DNA of 55,317 bases from Candidatus Taenariivivens baikalensis (GCA_009691445.1 SICL01000011.1:1-55317); one strand, 5' to 3'; positions 7,697 through 17,081 are shown, counted from the first letter of the stretch. Translations and numbers: made by a program. Notes: generated by a model from the sequence alone, not told the origin.

Positions 7697-8728
7697 TTAG
7701 GTTTTTCGCCATTTGGCACTGCGACCCGTGCCGGTGGATTTGATCAAATCTTTATCCCGCATCTGTTCTAAAACGACACGAATCATCGGCCGGCTGACGC
7801 CCGGGCATTGTCTTTCGATATCCGCAATACCGAAATCTCCGATTTGAGATTTAATCGCATTTTCAACAATCGTTGTTTTAGCGCCGCGCAAGGGTTTCAC
7901 ATTCCCAGCGCGATTTTCAAACTCTTTGTAGCCTGCTAGCACGAGTCCCAAAAAATAATTAAGCCAAGGTGTTATATCGTGTTTGGCCTGATGCCAATGC
8001 TGCGAACTGCGGTTGAGTGTTTCGTAGTAAGTTTCTTTGGATTGTTCGATAACGCGCTCAATACTGATATATCTCCCCACCTGAAAACCGTGTTGATAAA
8101 GAGCAAGCAATGTCAGTAAACGCGAAACACGGCCATTTCCATCCCGAAACGGATGGATCGAGAGAAAATCCAGGATCAGGCAGGCAACTGCATAGAGCGG
8201 AGGAAATTTCGACTGGGCAACCGTGTGTTGGTACGCTAAGCACATTTGTTCGATAAACTTCGGGGTTTCTTTTGCGCTTACCGGTTTAAAAATAACTTCG
8301 ACACGGCCGTCAGGATATTTCTTGATAATATCATTATCTTTTTCTTTCCACTTTCCGGCATCCCAGGACTCTCCGCGGCTTAATCGGTGTAACTCTTGAA
8401 TCATTTCGGCGTTGATTCTTAACTTTGCGTGATTTTTATGAATCAAGTCCAAAGCCCGGCGGTAACCAGCGATCTCTTCTTCCGAACGGTCACGCGGTTT
8501 GCTGTGTCCAATGACAAGGGGCTTAAGGCGGTGATGATCGACCGTGACTCCTTCAATACGATTCGAGGATTCCGTGCTTTCAATCAGCGCCATCTCAAGC
8601 AATGATTTTAAAGCTTGGGGAGATTGTCGGGTGTAAAGGTCTTGTTTGCCTTTGTATTCGGAAATATCAGTGAGCAGCCAAACAGCACTTGTGGGAATTT
8701 TAGGGGTATTTGTTTTAAAGGAATTCAT
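7697..8728 (-). CDS. Fic family protein (AMP-transferase-type), class II with C-terminal winged helix
   Basis: Fic proteins transfer AMP or another phosphate-containing group to hydroxyl side chains of target proteins. The catalytic motif HPFRDGNGRVSR is intact (His192). An N-terminal inhibitory helix motif S-x-x-x-E-G is present (Ser55 to Gly60, SNRIEG). This marks a class II enzyme whose own helix can block ATP binding. An N-terminal DUF4172/Fic_N-like segment precedes the core, and the last 70 or so residues look like a winged helix (DIERQCPGVSRPMIRVVLEQ), suggesting DNA binding or autoregulation. Length 343 is typical. The gene has its own promoter with direct repeats at 8733-8780. It could be a housekeeping regulator or a toxin-like element; no antitoxin gene is adjacent. 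Confidence 0.93.
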   Translation of the reverse strand: MNSFKTNTPKIPTSAVWLLTDISEYKGKQDLYTRQSPQALKSLLEMALIESTESSNRIEGVTVDHHRLKPLVIGHSKPRDRSEEEIAGYRRALDLIHKNHAKLRINAEMIQELHRLSRGESWDAGKWKEKDNDIIKKYPDGRVEVIFKPVSAKETPKFIEQMCLAYQHTVAQSKFPPLYAVACLILDFLSIHPFRDGNGRVSRLLTLLALYQHGFQVGRYISIERVIEQSKETYYETLNRSSQHWHQAKHDITPWLNYFLGLVLAGYKEFENRAGNVKPLRGAKTTIVENAIKSQIGDFGIADIERQCPGVSRPMIRVVLEQMRDKDLIKSTGTGRSAKWRKT

Positions 8729-8732
8729 GATG

Positions 8733-8780
8733 TTATTATCACGTTTATTATCGTGTTTGACAAGTTATTATCACGTTTAT
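8733..8780 (-). promoter_or_regulatory. fic promoter with two perfect 16-bp direct repeats; likely leaderless
   Basis: On the minus strand TTGTCA (8763-8758) is followed after exactly 17 bases by GATAAT (8740-8735), a near-consensus sigma70-type promoter. The -10 hexamer ends six bases before the ATG at 8728, so transcription should begin at or next to the start codon, giving a leaderless mRNA. The 16-bp word TTATTATCACGTTTAT (plus strand) occurs twice, at 8733-8748 and 8765-8780, 32 bp apart, or about three helical turns. The first copy covers the -10 box. This is the geometry of an operator, perhaps for the winged helix of Fic itself (inference). Confidence 0.75.
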
Positions 8781-8822
8781 CATCAAGAGTCTCAAGTCAT
8801 TATACCTGAAGCGTTTATACGA

Positions 8823-10166
8823 TTATTGCATCTTTTCTTTGGAGAGCAACGACTGCTCAGTCGCGGTTTCGATGCCGGAGGCCACGGCGGCAATAATACC
8901 GAGTTTGACGTAGAGAGGACGGATGGTTTTTCGGATTTCCGGAAGCTGTCCGTGAAACCAGACAGCCCCTGCGGCGCAGCACAGGCCTCCCGCAAGCAGC
9001 GTGTGAGGCGCTCCGATTTTGTTTGATAAACTGCCTGCAAGCAAGCTTCCAAAAGGTGCTGTTCCCACAAACGCCATCACAAACAAACTCATGATGCGTC
9101 CCCGTTTATCATCTTCCACAATCGTTTGCAAAATGGTATTGCTTGAAGCCATCTGCAGCATAAAACCGCATCCGGTGATCACCAAAAGAATGAGCGAGAG
9201 CCAGAGGATTTTGGAAAAAGAAAACGCGACAAGGCCAACACCAAACACAAAAGCTGCCCAAGGAATGACGCGGCTCAGTCCCTTCACCGATTTTCGTGCG
9301 GCCAGCCACAAAGCTCCCAGCAGCGCGCCCAGGCCTGAAGCTGCCATCAGAAAACCAAGCGTATGCGGTCCTCCGCCCAAAATGGTCCTGGCAAAAATGG
9401 GCATCAATACCGTATACGGAACTCCCACCAAACTGACCAGCGCAATCAACAGCATCATCGACCGAATGGGGGTAGATTTGACGGCATACTTCAGCCCTTC
9501 TTTCAGCTGCTGAAGCGGGCTTGCCGCTGCAGACTTCAGAGCCTCCCGGGCTTTGACCGTCATCGCCAAAAGCGCCGCAATCACAGCCAGATAACTGAAA
9601 CCATCGATGAGAAAACATCCTCCTTCTCCAAAAGCAGCAATGATGATTCCGCCAAGGGCGGGCCCAAGCAATCGCGCAAGATTAAACATTGAAGAATTTA
9701 GAGCGATTGCATTTCCGAAATCTTTTTTATTTTCAATCATTTCCACCACAAATGTCTGGCGGCAAGGCATATCAAACGCATTCACCAAGCCCTGAAAGAT
9801 ACTCAGACCCAGGATCCACGGAATCGTGATCCAATGTTTCAGTGTCAGGATCGCAAGAGCAAACGATTGAAGCATGGAAAGGATTTGCGTCAGGATTAAA
9901 AGACGCTGACGGTTGTGTCGGTCCACCATCAGTCCTGCCAGCGGAGAAAGGAGAAAGGCGGGCAATTGAGAACAGAATCCCACCGCTCCAAGAAGAAGCG
10001 CGGACCCGGTAAGACGATAAACCAGCCAGCTGCTTGCTGTATTCGTCATCCAGGTTCCCACCAGAGAAATCATTTGCCCCATAAAAAACAAACGATAATT
10101 GGGATAACGAAACGCACGCAGCATAAAAGAAAGCGTGCTCAATTTCGCCGAAGAAGATTTATTCAT
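8823..10166 (-). CDS. MFS exporter (drug/siderophore efflux type, MFS_3-like)
   Basis: Twelve-helix secondary transporter in the inner membrane, of the proton-driven efflux type. After a short polar N-terminus the sequence enters FRYPNYRLFFMGQMISLVGTW, the hallmark start of the EntS-like DHA3 group. The loop 2-3 motif GLMVDRHNRQRLL follows near residue 80, and GGPHTLGFLMAASGLGALLGA marks the second half. I prefer the ATG at 10166 over an in-frame TTG twelve bases upstream. The protein has about 447 residues. The substrate cannot be told. It stands alone, in the same direction as fic but with its own intergenic space on both sides. Confidence 0.9.
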   Translation of the reverse strand: MNKSSSAKLSTLSFMLRAFRYPNYRLFFMGQMISLVGTWMTNTASSWLVYRLTGSALLLGAVGFCSQLPAFLLSPLAGLMVDRHNRQRLLILTQILSMLQSFALAILTLKHWITIPWILGLSIFQGLVNAFDMPCRQTFVVEMIENKKDFGNAIALNSSMFNLARLLGPALGGIIIAAFGEGGCFLIDGFSYLAVIAALLAMTVKAREALKSAAASPLQQLKEGLKYAVKSTPIRSMMLLIALVSLVGVPYTVLMPIFARTILGGGPHTLGFLMAASGLGALLGALWLAARKSVKGLSRVIPWAAFVFGVGLVAFSFSKILWLSLILLVITGCGFMLQMASSNTILQTIVEDDKRGRIMSLFVMAFVGTAPFGSLLAGSLSNKIGAPHTLLAGGLCCAAGAVWFHGQLPEIRKTIRPLYVKLGIIAAVASGIETATEQSLLSKEKMQ

Positions 10167-10229
10167 GAATAGAGGCAATACCCCATAGTTATTCCCAGAT
10201 GAAAAGCTTATGCGCTTGAGTCGCTGAGT

Positions 10230-10595
10230 CTATCTGTTTTTTTCAAGCAGGATAACGCGATAAAACAGTTTTGCTTCTATCATCATCACCACGGCAGTGG
10301 TTAACATAAGGCAAAGACCCGCTGCAAAGGTGGAAATAATCAGACAATGAATTTGCAGGGTGAAATAAATATCCGCCAAAATCAGAATCGAAGTGACTGT
10401 GAAAAAAAAGATACTGCCGTAGGTGAAAAGAACAGTGTTTTTCACCAAGGTAGCTCTCCGGAATAGATATTTGACTTGATCGGTCAAATTAGAAAATTTG
10501 TTCTGAAACCCCAATAAAAGCAAGGAGGAGCTGGAGATCATCATTGCGGGTGCTAGAATGTATTGGATTTCTTGAATCAGTTTTGCAATGTCCAT
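10230..10595 (-). CDS. DUF2721-like small membrane protein
   Basis: Read from the ATG at 10595, this is a 121-residue protein that begins MDIAKLIQEIQYILAPAMMI, typical of the DUF2721 family. It has a hydrophobic segment at residues about 8-28, a basic cytoplasmic stretch (FSNLTDQVKYLFRRA), and two more membrane helices at about 52-75 and 80-105. A longer frame opens at a TTG at 10652, but the extra residues are polar and unlike the family. AAGAGAAG lies a little upstream of the ATG. The family's function is unknown. It is divergent from the hydrolase gene at 10705, with about 110 bases between them. Confidence 0.75.
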   Translation of the reverse strand: MDIAKLIQEIQYILAPAMMISSSSLLLLGFQNKFSNLTDQVKYLFRRATLVKNTVLFTYGSIFFFTVTSILILADIYFTLQIHCLIISTFAAGLCLMLTTAVVMMIEAKLFYRVILLEKNR

Positions 10596-10689
10596 GGATG
10601 ATGCTTCTCTTTTTTGGATATTCAGTTTACAGATGTTAGAGGTGAGTGACAAGAGGGAGCATTAAGTTTATCAATGATTGGAAAGGCAG

Positions 10690-10698
10690 TGATAGAAT
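10690..10698 (+). promoter_or_regulatory. Extended -10 promoter of the hydrolase gene, likely leaderless
   Basis: TGA-TAGAAT (10690-10698) matches an extended -10 element (TGN before a TATAAT-like box); no good -35 box stands at 16-18 bases. Exactly six bases separate the hexamer from the ATG at 10705, the same distance as at the fic promoter, so the transcript probably starts at the ATG. Confidence 0.5.
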
Positions 10699-10704
10699 AC
10701 GCCC

Positions 10705-11514
10705 ATGTCTAAGAAAAATATAGGATCAGAACAAACACAAAATGCCTGCCCTTTTGTGAGGTTTGGGAATGGCGATGAGATTATTGTTATCTTTCCGCCC
10801 ATCAACGACTCCATTTTCACGATGAAGGATATCGCTCAATATGCCCAGCATCTTTTCAAGTCTCTGAGCCGGGATTACACGATTTACGTCATCGGAAGAA
10901 GACGAGATCTTCCGGTGGGATACGGCACAAGAGACATGGCCCGTGATTATGCGGAAACATTTGCGCTACTTTCTTTGGGGGCCGTGAATCTTATTGGCGT
11001 CTCCTTAGGCGGGATGATCGCGCAGCATTTTACTTACGACTATCCCCGCCATATCAAACGGCTGATTCTGATCGGTACCGCTCATCATATGGGACCCGAA
11101 GGACTTGAAATCGCACGGCGCTGGATTCCTTGGGCGCGGCGGAGCCTGTGGAAAGAAATCACGGAAGAAACAATTAATATCACTTTTCACGGAATGTACC
11201 GGCTCTTCCTGCAGATCTTAAAGCCCTTTTTGATCCGATATTATCTAAGACAATTAAAAAATACGGCAGACTTTATCATTTCCGGAGAGGCTGGAATCCT
11301 TCATGATTCAAGTCAGATCCTTGCATCTCTTGCACAGCCCGTGCTCATCCTTGGAGGGACTGCGGATCGTTTTTTCCCGGAATCCCTTTTTCATGAGATG
11401 GATCAAAAAATTCCAAACTGTCATTTATTGCTCGTCAAGGGCGCAAGGCATGGGGTGCTAGAACAGCATAAGAAGGCTTGTTTAGAAATGATCGGGAAGT
11501 TTTTGAAAAAATAA
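10705..11514 (+). CDS. Alpha/beta-fold hydrolase
   Basis: A 269-residue cytoplasmic hydrolase with a complete likely triad. The nucleophile elbow GVSLGGM has Ser100, the acid is probably Asp221 in GGTADRFFP, and the histidine is His249 in KGARHGVLEQH. The arrangement fits the large esterase/lipase/peroxidase-like group. The substrate cannot be predicted: the cap region (about 130-200) is rich in Trp, Arg and aromatic residues and could bind a lipid or aromatic ester. No signal peptide is present. It is transcribed alone on the plus strand and ends at the strong hairpin 11522-11587 shared with the opposing ahcY end. Confidence 0.88.
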   Translation: MSKKNIGSEQTQNACPFVRFGNGDEIIVIFPPINDSIFTMKDIAQYAQHLFKSLSRDYTIYVIGRRRDLPVGYGTRDMARDYAETFALLSLGAVNLIGVSLGGMIAQHFTYDYPRHIKRLILIGTAHHMGPEGLEIARRWIPWARRSLWKEITEETINITFHGMYRLFLQILKPFLIRYYLRQLKNTADFIISGEAGILHDSSQILASLAQPVLILGGTADRFFPESLFHEMDQKIPNCHLLLVKGARHGVLEQHKKACLEMIGKFLKK

Positions 11515-11521
11515 TTCGTTT

Positions 11522-11587
11522 AAAAAAAAGGGGACAGGCTACTTTTCCAATCCCTACAACGGAAAAGCAGCCTGTCCCCTTTTTTCT
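11522..11587. terminator. Bidirectional terminator / long perfect palindrome between convergent genes
   Basis: AAAAAAAAGGGGACAGGCT plus ACTTTTCC (11522-11548) is mirrored by GGAAAAG-CAGCCTGTCCCCTTTTTT (11561-11586). Only one base is unpaired in the stem, which has about 25 pairs, with A runs before and T runs after on either strand. This is the form of a rho-independent terminator working both ways between the hydrolase (plus) and ahcY (minus). The core word GGGGACAGGCT is also common in REP-like elements in unrelated genomes, so it may be a recruited mobile palindrome. Confidence 0.85.
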
Positions 11588-11596
11588 TTTTTAGGA

Positions 11597-12949
11597 CTAA
11601 TACCGATAATTCTCAGGCTTGTAAGGACCTTCGGAAGAAATGCCAAGGTACTTGGCTTGTTTAGATGTCAGCTTCTCAAGTTTCACGCCGAGCTTATCTA
11701 AATGAAGCCGCGCAACTTCCTCATCCAGCTTTTTCGGAAGCACGTAGACACCCACTTTATACTTTTTGAAATTCTTGAAAAGCTCGATCTGCGCCAGCAC
11801 CTGATTCGTAAAAGACGTACTCATCACAAACGACGGATGCCCCATCGCGCATCCAAGATTCACAAGACGTCCTTCGGCAAGAAGGATGATGGAATGTCCG
11901 TCTGGAAAAATATATTTATCGACCTGAGGCTTGATTTCGATTTTCTTGATACCGGGAATAGCCTGAAGTCCGGCCACATCAATCTCAATATCAAAATGCC
12001 CGATGTTGCAGACAATGGCCTGATCTTTCATCTTCTTCATGTGATTGACGGTAATGATGTCGCAAACGCCCGTGGCCGTGACAAAAATATCCCCGAGCGG
12101 AGCCATCTGATCCATCGTTTTTACATCAAACCCTTCCATGGCCGCCTGAAGTGCGCAGATCGGATCGATTTCCGTGACTACGACACGAGCGCCAAACCCA
12201 CGCATGGATTGAACGCATCCTTTACCCACGTCGCCGTAGCCGCCAATGATCACCACTTTTCCAGCGACCATCACGCCAGTGGCGCGTTTGATGCCGTCGG
12301 CCAATGATTCGCGACAGCCGTAGAGATTATCAAATTTAGATTTGGTCACTGAGTCATTCACATTAAAGGCCGGGCATTTGAGCACGCCCTCATCCGCCAT
12401 TTTTTGGAGTCCGTGAACACCGGTGGTCGTTTCCTCTGAAATTCCGCGCACGTCTTTTATTAAATGGAGATAACGCTTCTCATGCATCATTCGCGTCAAA
12501 TCGCCGCCGTCATCAAGAATCATGTTCGGCCCTTTCCCGTCTGGCCAAACAATCGTCTGCTCCACGCACCAGTCATATTCCTTAAGCGTCTCCCCTTTCC
12601 AGGCAAACACGGGAATCCCCTTGGCTGCAATCGCCGCCGCCGCATGATCCTGCGTAGAGAAAATATTGCAGGAAGACCAGCGCACATCCGCGCCAAGCTC
12701 GAGTAACGTCTCAATCAACACCGCAGTTTGGATGGTCATATGAAGACAGCCGGCAACACGCGCACCCTTAAGCGGTTTTTCCTTGCCGTATTTTTTGCGC
12801 AGAGACATCAGGCCAGGCATTTCTTTTTCCGCAATGTCGATTTCTTTACGACCCCACTCGGCAAGAGAAAGATCTTTGACTTTAAAATCATCTTTTTTCG
12901 GCATACTGGCTCCGGTTTTAACTTTACGGGAAGAAATGGCTGTTGGCAT
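11597..12949 (-). CDS. ahcY: Adenosylhomocysteinase (S-adenosylhomocysteine hydrolase)
   Basis: Cytoplasmic NAD-dependent enzyme that splits S-adenosylhomocysteine to adenosine and homocysteine, removing the inhibitory product of methyl transfer. The protein has the substrate motif [19 protein letters not shown] with the catalytic Lys and Asp near residue 200. The NAD-binding Rossmann motif [10 protein letters not shown] follows near residue 237, and [10 protein letters not shown] near residue 320. The 450-residue length includes about 15 extra N-terminal residues; a second ATG at residue 16 (MPKKDDF) could be the real start. The first ATG overlaps the metK stop (TAATG), which argues for coupling. 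Having metK and ahcY together joins the making of SAM and the clearing of SAH. Confidence 0.96.
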   Translation of the reverse strand: MPTAISSRKVKTGASMPKKDDFKVKDLSLAEWGRKEIDIAEKEMPGLMSLRKKYGKEKPLKGARVAGCLHMTIQTAVLIETLLELGADVRWSSCNIFSTQDHAAAAIAAKGIPVFAWKGETLKEYDWCVEQTIVWPDGKGPNMILDDGGDLTRMMHEKRYLHLIKDVRGISEETTTGVHGLQKMADEGVLKCPAFNVNDSVTKSKFDNLYGCRESLADGIKRATGVMVAGKVVIIGGYGDVGKGCVQSMRGFGARVVVTEIDPICALQAAMEGFDVKTMDQMAPLGDIFVTATGVCDIITVNHMKKMKDQAIVCNIGHFDIEIDVAGLQAIPGIKKIEIKPQVDKYIFPDGHSIILLAEGRLVNLGCAMGHPSFVMSTSFTNQVLAQIELFKNFKKYKVGVYVLPKKLDEEVARLHLDKLGVKLEKLTSKQAKYLGISSEGPYKPENYRY

Positions 12950-14127
12950 TATCGAACGCCGGCTGTTTTGAGTTTGGGTTTGGCGGGCGCCAGCTTCAAA
13001 GTTTTTTGAAGACTCTCAACCATATCAAGACGTTCCCAGCTAAATTCATCACGTCCGAAATGGCCGTAAGCGGCCGTGGACTTGTAAATCGGTTTGAGAA
13101 GATCCAGTTTTTTGATGATGCCCTTGGGCGTGAAATCAAAATGTTTCCGGACCGCCTCCACAATCGCTTCACTCGGAACTTTATTGGTTCCGAATGTTTC
13201 AACACGGATCGAAACAGGCTCAGCCACTCCAATGGCGTAGGACACCTGAATTTCGCAGCGCTTGGCCGCGCCGCTGGCCACAATATTTTTCGCGGCGTAA
13301 CGGGCAAAGTAACAGGCCGAGCGGTCAACTTTGGAGGGATCTTTACCGCTAAAGGCTCCGCCGCCGTGACGTCCGAAACCGCCGTAAGTATCCACAATAA
13401 TTTTTCGTCCGGTAAGACCCGTATCGCCGTGCGGTCCGCCGATCTCAAAACGTCCGGTCGGATTCACGTAAATTTTTGTTTTATCGTCCATCAAATTCGC
13501 GGGAATCACTTTCGCAATCACAAGCTTTTTCAGATCTTTGGCAATTTGGGCTTGCGTGACTTCGGGACCGTGCTGAGTGCTGAGCACCACCGCGTCCACA
13601 CGCACGGGTTTGTCGCCGTCATATTCCACCGTGACCTGGCTCTTGGCATCGGGCCGCAAATACGTCAGCTCTTTTTTCTTGCGAACTTCCGCCAGCTTCT
13701 GGACCAATTGATGCGCCAGCGTAATCGGAAGCGGCATGAGCTCCGGCGTTTCATCAGAGGCATAACCAAACATCATGCCCTGATCCCCGGCGCCGCCCGT
13801 ATCCACGCCCATGGCGATATCCGGCGACTGCTGCTGGATAGCCGTCAAAATACCGCAGGTTTTATAATCAAAACCGTACGCTGCATCCGTATAACCGATT
13901 TCGCGCACGACTTGCCGGACAAGGCCCGGAATATCCACATAAGCAGAACTCGTAATTTCTCCGGCAACCATCACGGTTCCGGTCGTCACGAGGGTTTCGC
14001 AGGCAACGCGAGATTTAGGATCCTGGCGCAAAAAATCATCTAAAATGGCGTCCGAAATTTGATCGCACATTTTGTCCGGATGGCCTTCGCTAACCGATTC
14101 AGAGGTAAAAAAATGACGCTGATTCAT
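12949..14127 (-). CDS. metK: S-adenosylmethionine synthetase
   Basis: Makes SAM from methionine and ATP. Family signatures are all present: the N-terminal [32 protein letters not shown] near residue 118, and the glycine-rich [19 protein letters not shown] near residue 260. The 392 residues are a normal length. The start ATG overlaps the stop of the upstream nucleotidyltransferase by four bases (ATGA), and GAGAGGAAACC lies just before it. The stop overlaps the ahcY start by one base. The three genes therefore form a coupled set. Confidence 0.97.
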   Translation of the reverse strand: MNQRHFFTSESVSEGHPDKMCDQISDAILDDFLRQDPKSRVACETLVTTGTVMVAGEITSSAYVDIPGLVRQVVREIGYTDAAYGFDYKTCGILTAIQQQSPDIAMGVDTGGAGDQGMMFGYASDETPELMPLPITLAHQLVQKLAEVRKKKELTYLRPDAKSQVTVEYDGDKPVRVDAVVLSTQHGPEVTQAQIAKDLKKLVIAKVIPANLMDDKTKIYVNPTGRFEIGGPHGDTGLTGRKIIVDTYGGFGRHGGGAFSGKDPSKVDRSACYFARYAAKNIVASGAAKRCEIQVSYAIGVAEPVSIRVETFGTNKVPSEAIVEAVRKHFDFTPKGIIKKLDLLKPIYKSTAAYGHFGRDEFSWERLDMVESLQKTLKLAPAKPKLKTAGVR

Positions 14128-14888
14128 GAGGGTTTCCTCTCTAATTTATTTTTTTGATAGACTTCATTGGCTTTCTGATAGGACTGGAGATCGCCGATAT
14201 CAAACCAGCAACCCTTAAGGCTTACGGCATAAAGACGGTGAGTCTCGGCCAGCCACCGCATGTAATGTCCCGGCTGGTCAGGATTATGTCCGCCGCTCAG
14301 ATACTTGTCAAGCAGAACACAGGTTTCCTTTGGAAGCCAATAAAGCCCGCAGGAAGCCATCGTCGTGGGCGGATCTTGCGGCTTTTCCAAAAATTGAGAA
14401 ACCTGGCTATCCGGTCCGCAAAGCACAAGACCATACTGCTTTGCCAGTTCACGATTCTCCACATCGTACATCGCGATCGCAGGATAAGGCCGTTTGGTTT
14501 TTCCAAAGGTCACAAATGATTTCACATCAAAATCAAACAGATTATCTCCTGCCACCACCAAAAGATCTTCATTCTGAATTCCCTGAGACGTCAACGTAAA
14601 CTGGAGATCGCCAACCGCACCCAAACGATTTTCATTGGTCGTAGTTCCGTCATCCACGACGCGAATAGGCCAGGGATAGCTGGCCGCGCTCGCCCAATCG
14701 CCAAAGGCTTCCGCAAAGCGGTGATTAGTCACCACGTAAATGCCATCGATGTCCTGCACCGGCTTTAAATAGTCTAAAATCCAGTCAAGGATAGCCCTGT
14801 CTTGAATCGGCAAAAGTGCTTTTGGACGATCTTTCGTTAAGGGATAAAGACGGGTGGCGTAGCCCGCACAAAGAAGAATAACTTTCAT
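14124..14888 (-). CDS. Sugar-phosphate nucleotidyltransferase (RmlA/MurU-like)
   Basis: Joins a sugar 1-phosphate to a nucleoside triphosphate. The N-terminal signature [20 protein letters not shown] followed by RPKALLPI is the nucleotide-binding loop with the catalytic Arg and Lys. [11 protein letters not shown] near residue 110 gives the metal-binding Asp, and [14 protein letters not shown] near residue 230 closes the core. At 254 residues it is a short form lacking the left-handed beta-helix of GlmU-type enzymes. The sugar and nucleotide cannot be fixed; the cell-envelope genes upstream make a surface polysaccharide precursor plausible. It overlaps metK by four bases. Confidence 0.88.
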   Translation of the reverse strand: MKVILLCAGYATRLYPLTKDRPKALLPIQDRAILDWILDYLKPVQDIDGIYVVTNHRFAEAFGDWASAASYPWPIRVVDDGTTTNENRLGAVGDLQFTLTSQGIQNEDLLVVAGDNLFDFDVKSFVTFGKTKRPYPAIAMYDVENRELAKQYGLVLCGPDSQVSQFLEKPQDPPTTMASCGLYWLPKETCVLLDKYLSGGHNPDQPGHYMRWLAETHRLYAVSLKGCWFDIGDLQSYQKANEVYQKNKLERKPS

Positions 14889-14906
14889 AATATGTTTTTA
14901 TTGAGG

Positions 14907-14998
14907 TTGTCATTGCGAGTAAAGCGAAGCACAATCTAGAAAGATCGCCACGCCCTGTCCGCCACAATTCGTCGGACGGATGGGGCTTGCGATGACAA
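14907..14998. repeat. Dispersed palindromic element (TTGTCATTGCGAG type)
   Basis: The space between ptsI and the nucleotidyltransferase holds an inverted repeat with arms TTGTCATTGCGAG (14907-14919) and CTTGCGATGACAA (14986-14998). They differ at two positions only. Internal smaller stems are present around CTGTCCGCC / GTCGGACGG. The element could fold as a long hairpin in the transcript between the two genes. Its sequence vocabulary matches the elements at 2073-2122, 19496-19559 and 21247-21281. Confidence 0.75.
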
Positions 14999-15005
14999 TA
15001 ATTGA

Positions 15006-16751
15006 TTAATCCTCCACCAAATCTGGCGCAACGCGCTTCAATTCCTGGTTAATAAAAACGCGGATTTCTTCTCCGGTATGAAACTGAAGGGCTTTTTCTG
15101 CAATCAACTTCGCATCTTCATAATTGACCGAGCGGATTGATTTTTTGACTTTGGGAAGAATAAAAGGACTGACGCTGATTTCATCAATACCTAAACCTAA
15201 AAGCAGCATGGCAATGGCAGGATCACCGGCCATTTCCCCGCAGCATCCCACCCATTTTTTATGACGATGCCCGCTTTCCACCACTTGGCGAATCAGCTTT
15301 AAAATTGCAGGATGGGTGGGCTCATAAAGATAAGCAATCTTTTCATTCACACGGTCAACGGCCAGGGCGTATTGAATCAAATCATTAGTGCCGATCGAAA
15401 AAAAATCAACTTCCTTGGCCAAGATATCGCTGATCAGGGCCGCCGAGGGAATCTCGATCATCGCTCCAACTTCCATTTTGGGATCATACGCCAAGCCTTC
15501 TTTTTTTAATTCCTCCTGGCAATCCCTTAAAATCACATTGGCTTGTTTGAGTTCATTTAGATTGGAAATCATGGGATACATCACTTTAAAATTTCCGTGG
15601 GCACTCGCTCGCAAGATTGCCCGAAGCTGGACCTTGAAAATATCCACGCGCGTCAAACAAAAACGGATGGCGCGCCAGCCCAAAAAAGGATTCATTTCAT
15701 TCGGAACTTCCAGCGAAGATAAAAATTTATCCCCGCCTAAATCCAGGGTCCGGACAATGACGGAGTGCCCCTTCATACTCTCAGCCACTTGCTTATAAGC
15801 CCGATATTGCTCATCTTCGGAAGGAAGATCCGTCCGGTTCATATAAAAATATTCCGTGCGGTAAAGTCCTATCCCGTCCCCGCCATGCGAATAAACAGAA
15901 GGAATCTCATCGTGAAATTCAATATTGGCAGCTAGGGAGATTCGTCGTCCGTCTTTGGTCTCAGCCGGAAGATCACGCAATTTATCAAGGGCCGTAATCT
16001 GTTCGGAAATCCGGTAGCCACGCTCCGTATATTCCTGAATAGTCGCGACATCCGGATTCAGAATGACTACGCCGTGAGTTCCATCTACAATCACGGTGTC
16101 CCCACTTTGAATCTTGAGAGTGGCCCCGTCAGTTCCTACTACCGCAGGAATTTCCATGGAGCGGCTGATGATTGCCATGTGAGAGGTGGGACCACCGACA
16201 TCCGCGACAATCGCCAAGAGCTTGTTTTTATCCATCATCGCTGTCTCGGACGGCGAAAGATCGTGCGCAACAACAATTCGGTTTTCCGTAAGCTCAACGT
16301 GATCACGCTTCTCACCGCACAAATTACGAATCAGCCGCTTGCCAATATCCCGGATGTCAGAGATGCGTTCCCGGAGATACTCATCATCAATTTGAGCAAA
16401 GGCCGAAAAATAACGCTGCATGATGGTGGTGAACGCATATTCACAGCCAACCTTTTTGCCTTTGATGACAGAAATCACATCTTCAATCAAGGTGCGGTCT
16501 TCCAGAATCATCAAGTGGGCATTAAAAATATCCGAACTTTCGCGGCCGATCTGAGCGGAGATTTTTTTTCGGATTCCCATAATTTCAGCACGGGTCTGAA
16601 TGAGTGCGTTTTCAAACCGCGCAATTTCTTTAGCAATATCAGCAACGGAAATTGTCCTGGCGGGAAAATTGAAGTGGTCTTCGCTGTGCAGGACATAAGC
16701 CTTACCAATGGCAACTCCGGGAGAAACGGGGATTCCCTTGAGTGTTTCCAT
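15006..16751 (-). CDS. ptsI: PTS enzyme I (phosphoenolpyruvate-protein phosphotransferase)
   Basis: First enzyme of the phosphotransferase system: it takes phosphate from phosphoenolpyruvate onto a histidine and hands it to HPr. The active histidine lies in GGPTSHMAIISRSMEIPAVVG (His191). The PEP-binding barrel carries GLYRTEYFYMNR, MEVGAMIEIPSAA and GCCGEMAGDP with its active-site Cys. The 581 residues match standard EI, without a GAF (PtsP) extension. The start lies four bases after the ptsH stop, and its GGAGAAG site lies in the last ptsH codons. No sugar permease (EIIB/C) is visible here, so with PtsN this may be a regulatory PTS branch. Confidence 0.96.
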   Translation of the reverse strand: METLKGIPVSPGVAIGKAYVLHSEDHFNFPARTISVADIAKEIARFENALIQTRAEIMGIRKKISAQIGRESSDIFNAHLMILEDRTLIEDVISVIKGKKVGCEYAFTTIMQRYFSAFAQIDDEYLRERISDIRDIGKRLIRNLCGEKRDHVELTENRIVVAHDLSPSETAMMDKNKLLAIVADVGGPTSHMAIISRSMEIPAVVGTDGATLKIQSGDTVIVDGTHGVVILNPDVATIQEYTERGYRISEQITALDKLRDLPAETKDGRRISLAANIEFHDEIPSVYSHGGDGIGLYRTEYFYMNRTDLPSEDEQYRAYKQVAESMKGHSVIVRTLDLGGDKFLSSLEVPNEMNPFLGWRAIRFCLTRVDIFKVQLRAILRASAHGNFKVMYPMISNLNELKQANVILRDCQEELKKEGLAYDPKMEVGAMIEIPSAALISDILAKEVDFFSIGTNDLIQYALAVDRVNEKIAYLYEPTHPAILKLIRQVVESGHRHKKWVGCCGEMAGDPAIAMLLLGLGIDEISVSPFILPKVKKSIRSVNYEDAKLIAEKALQFHTGEEIRVFINQELKRVAPDLVED

Positions 16752-16754
16752 GAC

Positions 16755-17045
16755 TTAGACTTCTCCGAAATTACTTTCGATTAATTTTTCAATTTCAGCC
16801 ATAGCAAGAGACGCATCGAACCCGCTGGTCCGGACAGTGATCGTTGAATCAACGCCAGCTGCAAGCATCATAATACCCATAATCGATTTCCCATCCACTT
16901 TCTGGCGCCCTTTCTGGACCTCAACATCGCTTTCAAACCGATTTGCTGTTTGCACAAAAAGAGAGGCGGGGCGGGCATGAAGACCCATCTTGGTCCGGAT
17001 GATAAATTTTTTATCAATACAGTTTTTTTTTGCCCGGTTCGTCAT
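16755..17045 (-). CDS. ptsH: HPr phosphocarrier protein
   Basis: Small cytoplasmic phosphocarrier between enzyme I and EIIA. The active site GLHARPA is present (His23), and the regulatory loop GKSIMGIMML has a serine (Ser54) at the place of Ser46 in HPr proteins controlled by HPr kinase. The 96-residue protein carries about ten extra N-terminal residues compared with most HPr. ptsI follows after three bases. No hprK gene is in the window, so use of the serine site cannot be judged. With PtsN two genes upstream, the protein may serve an NPr-like role. Confidence 0.95.
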   Translation of the reverse strand: MTNRAKKNCIDKKFIIRTKMGLHARPASLFVQTANRFESDVEVQKGRQKVDGKSIMGIMMLAAGVDSTITVRTSGFDASLAMAEIEKLIESNFGEV

Positions 17046-17081
17046 ATGCTTTTTTTATACCTGTTGTATCATGACCCTAAG

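Noticed and set aside
10596..10652. A TTG start lengthening the DUF2721-like protein by 19 residues
   Set aside because: Polar leader not found in the family; the ATG at 10595 fits the usual MDI...IQ start.
12943..14043. A plus-strand open frame of 366 codons opposite metK
   Set aside because: metK on the minus strand is unmistakable; the opposite frame is Arg/His/Phe-rich shadow sequence.
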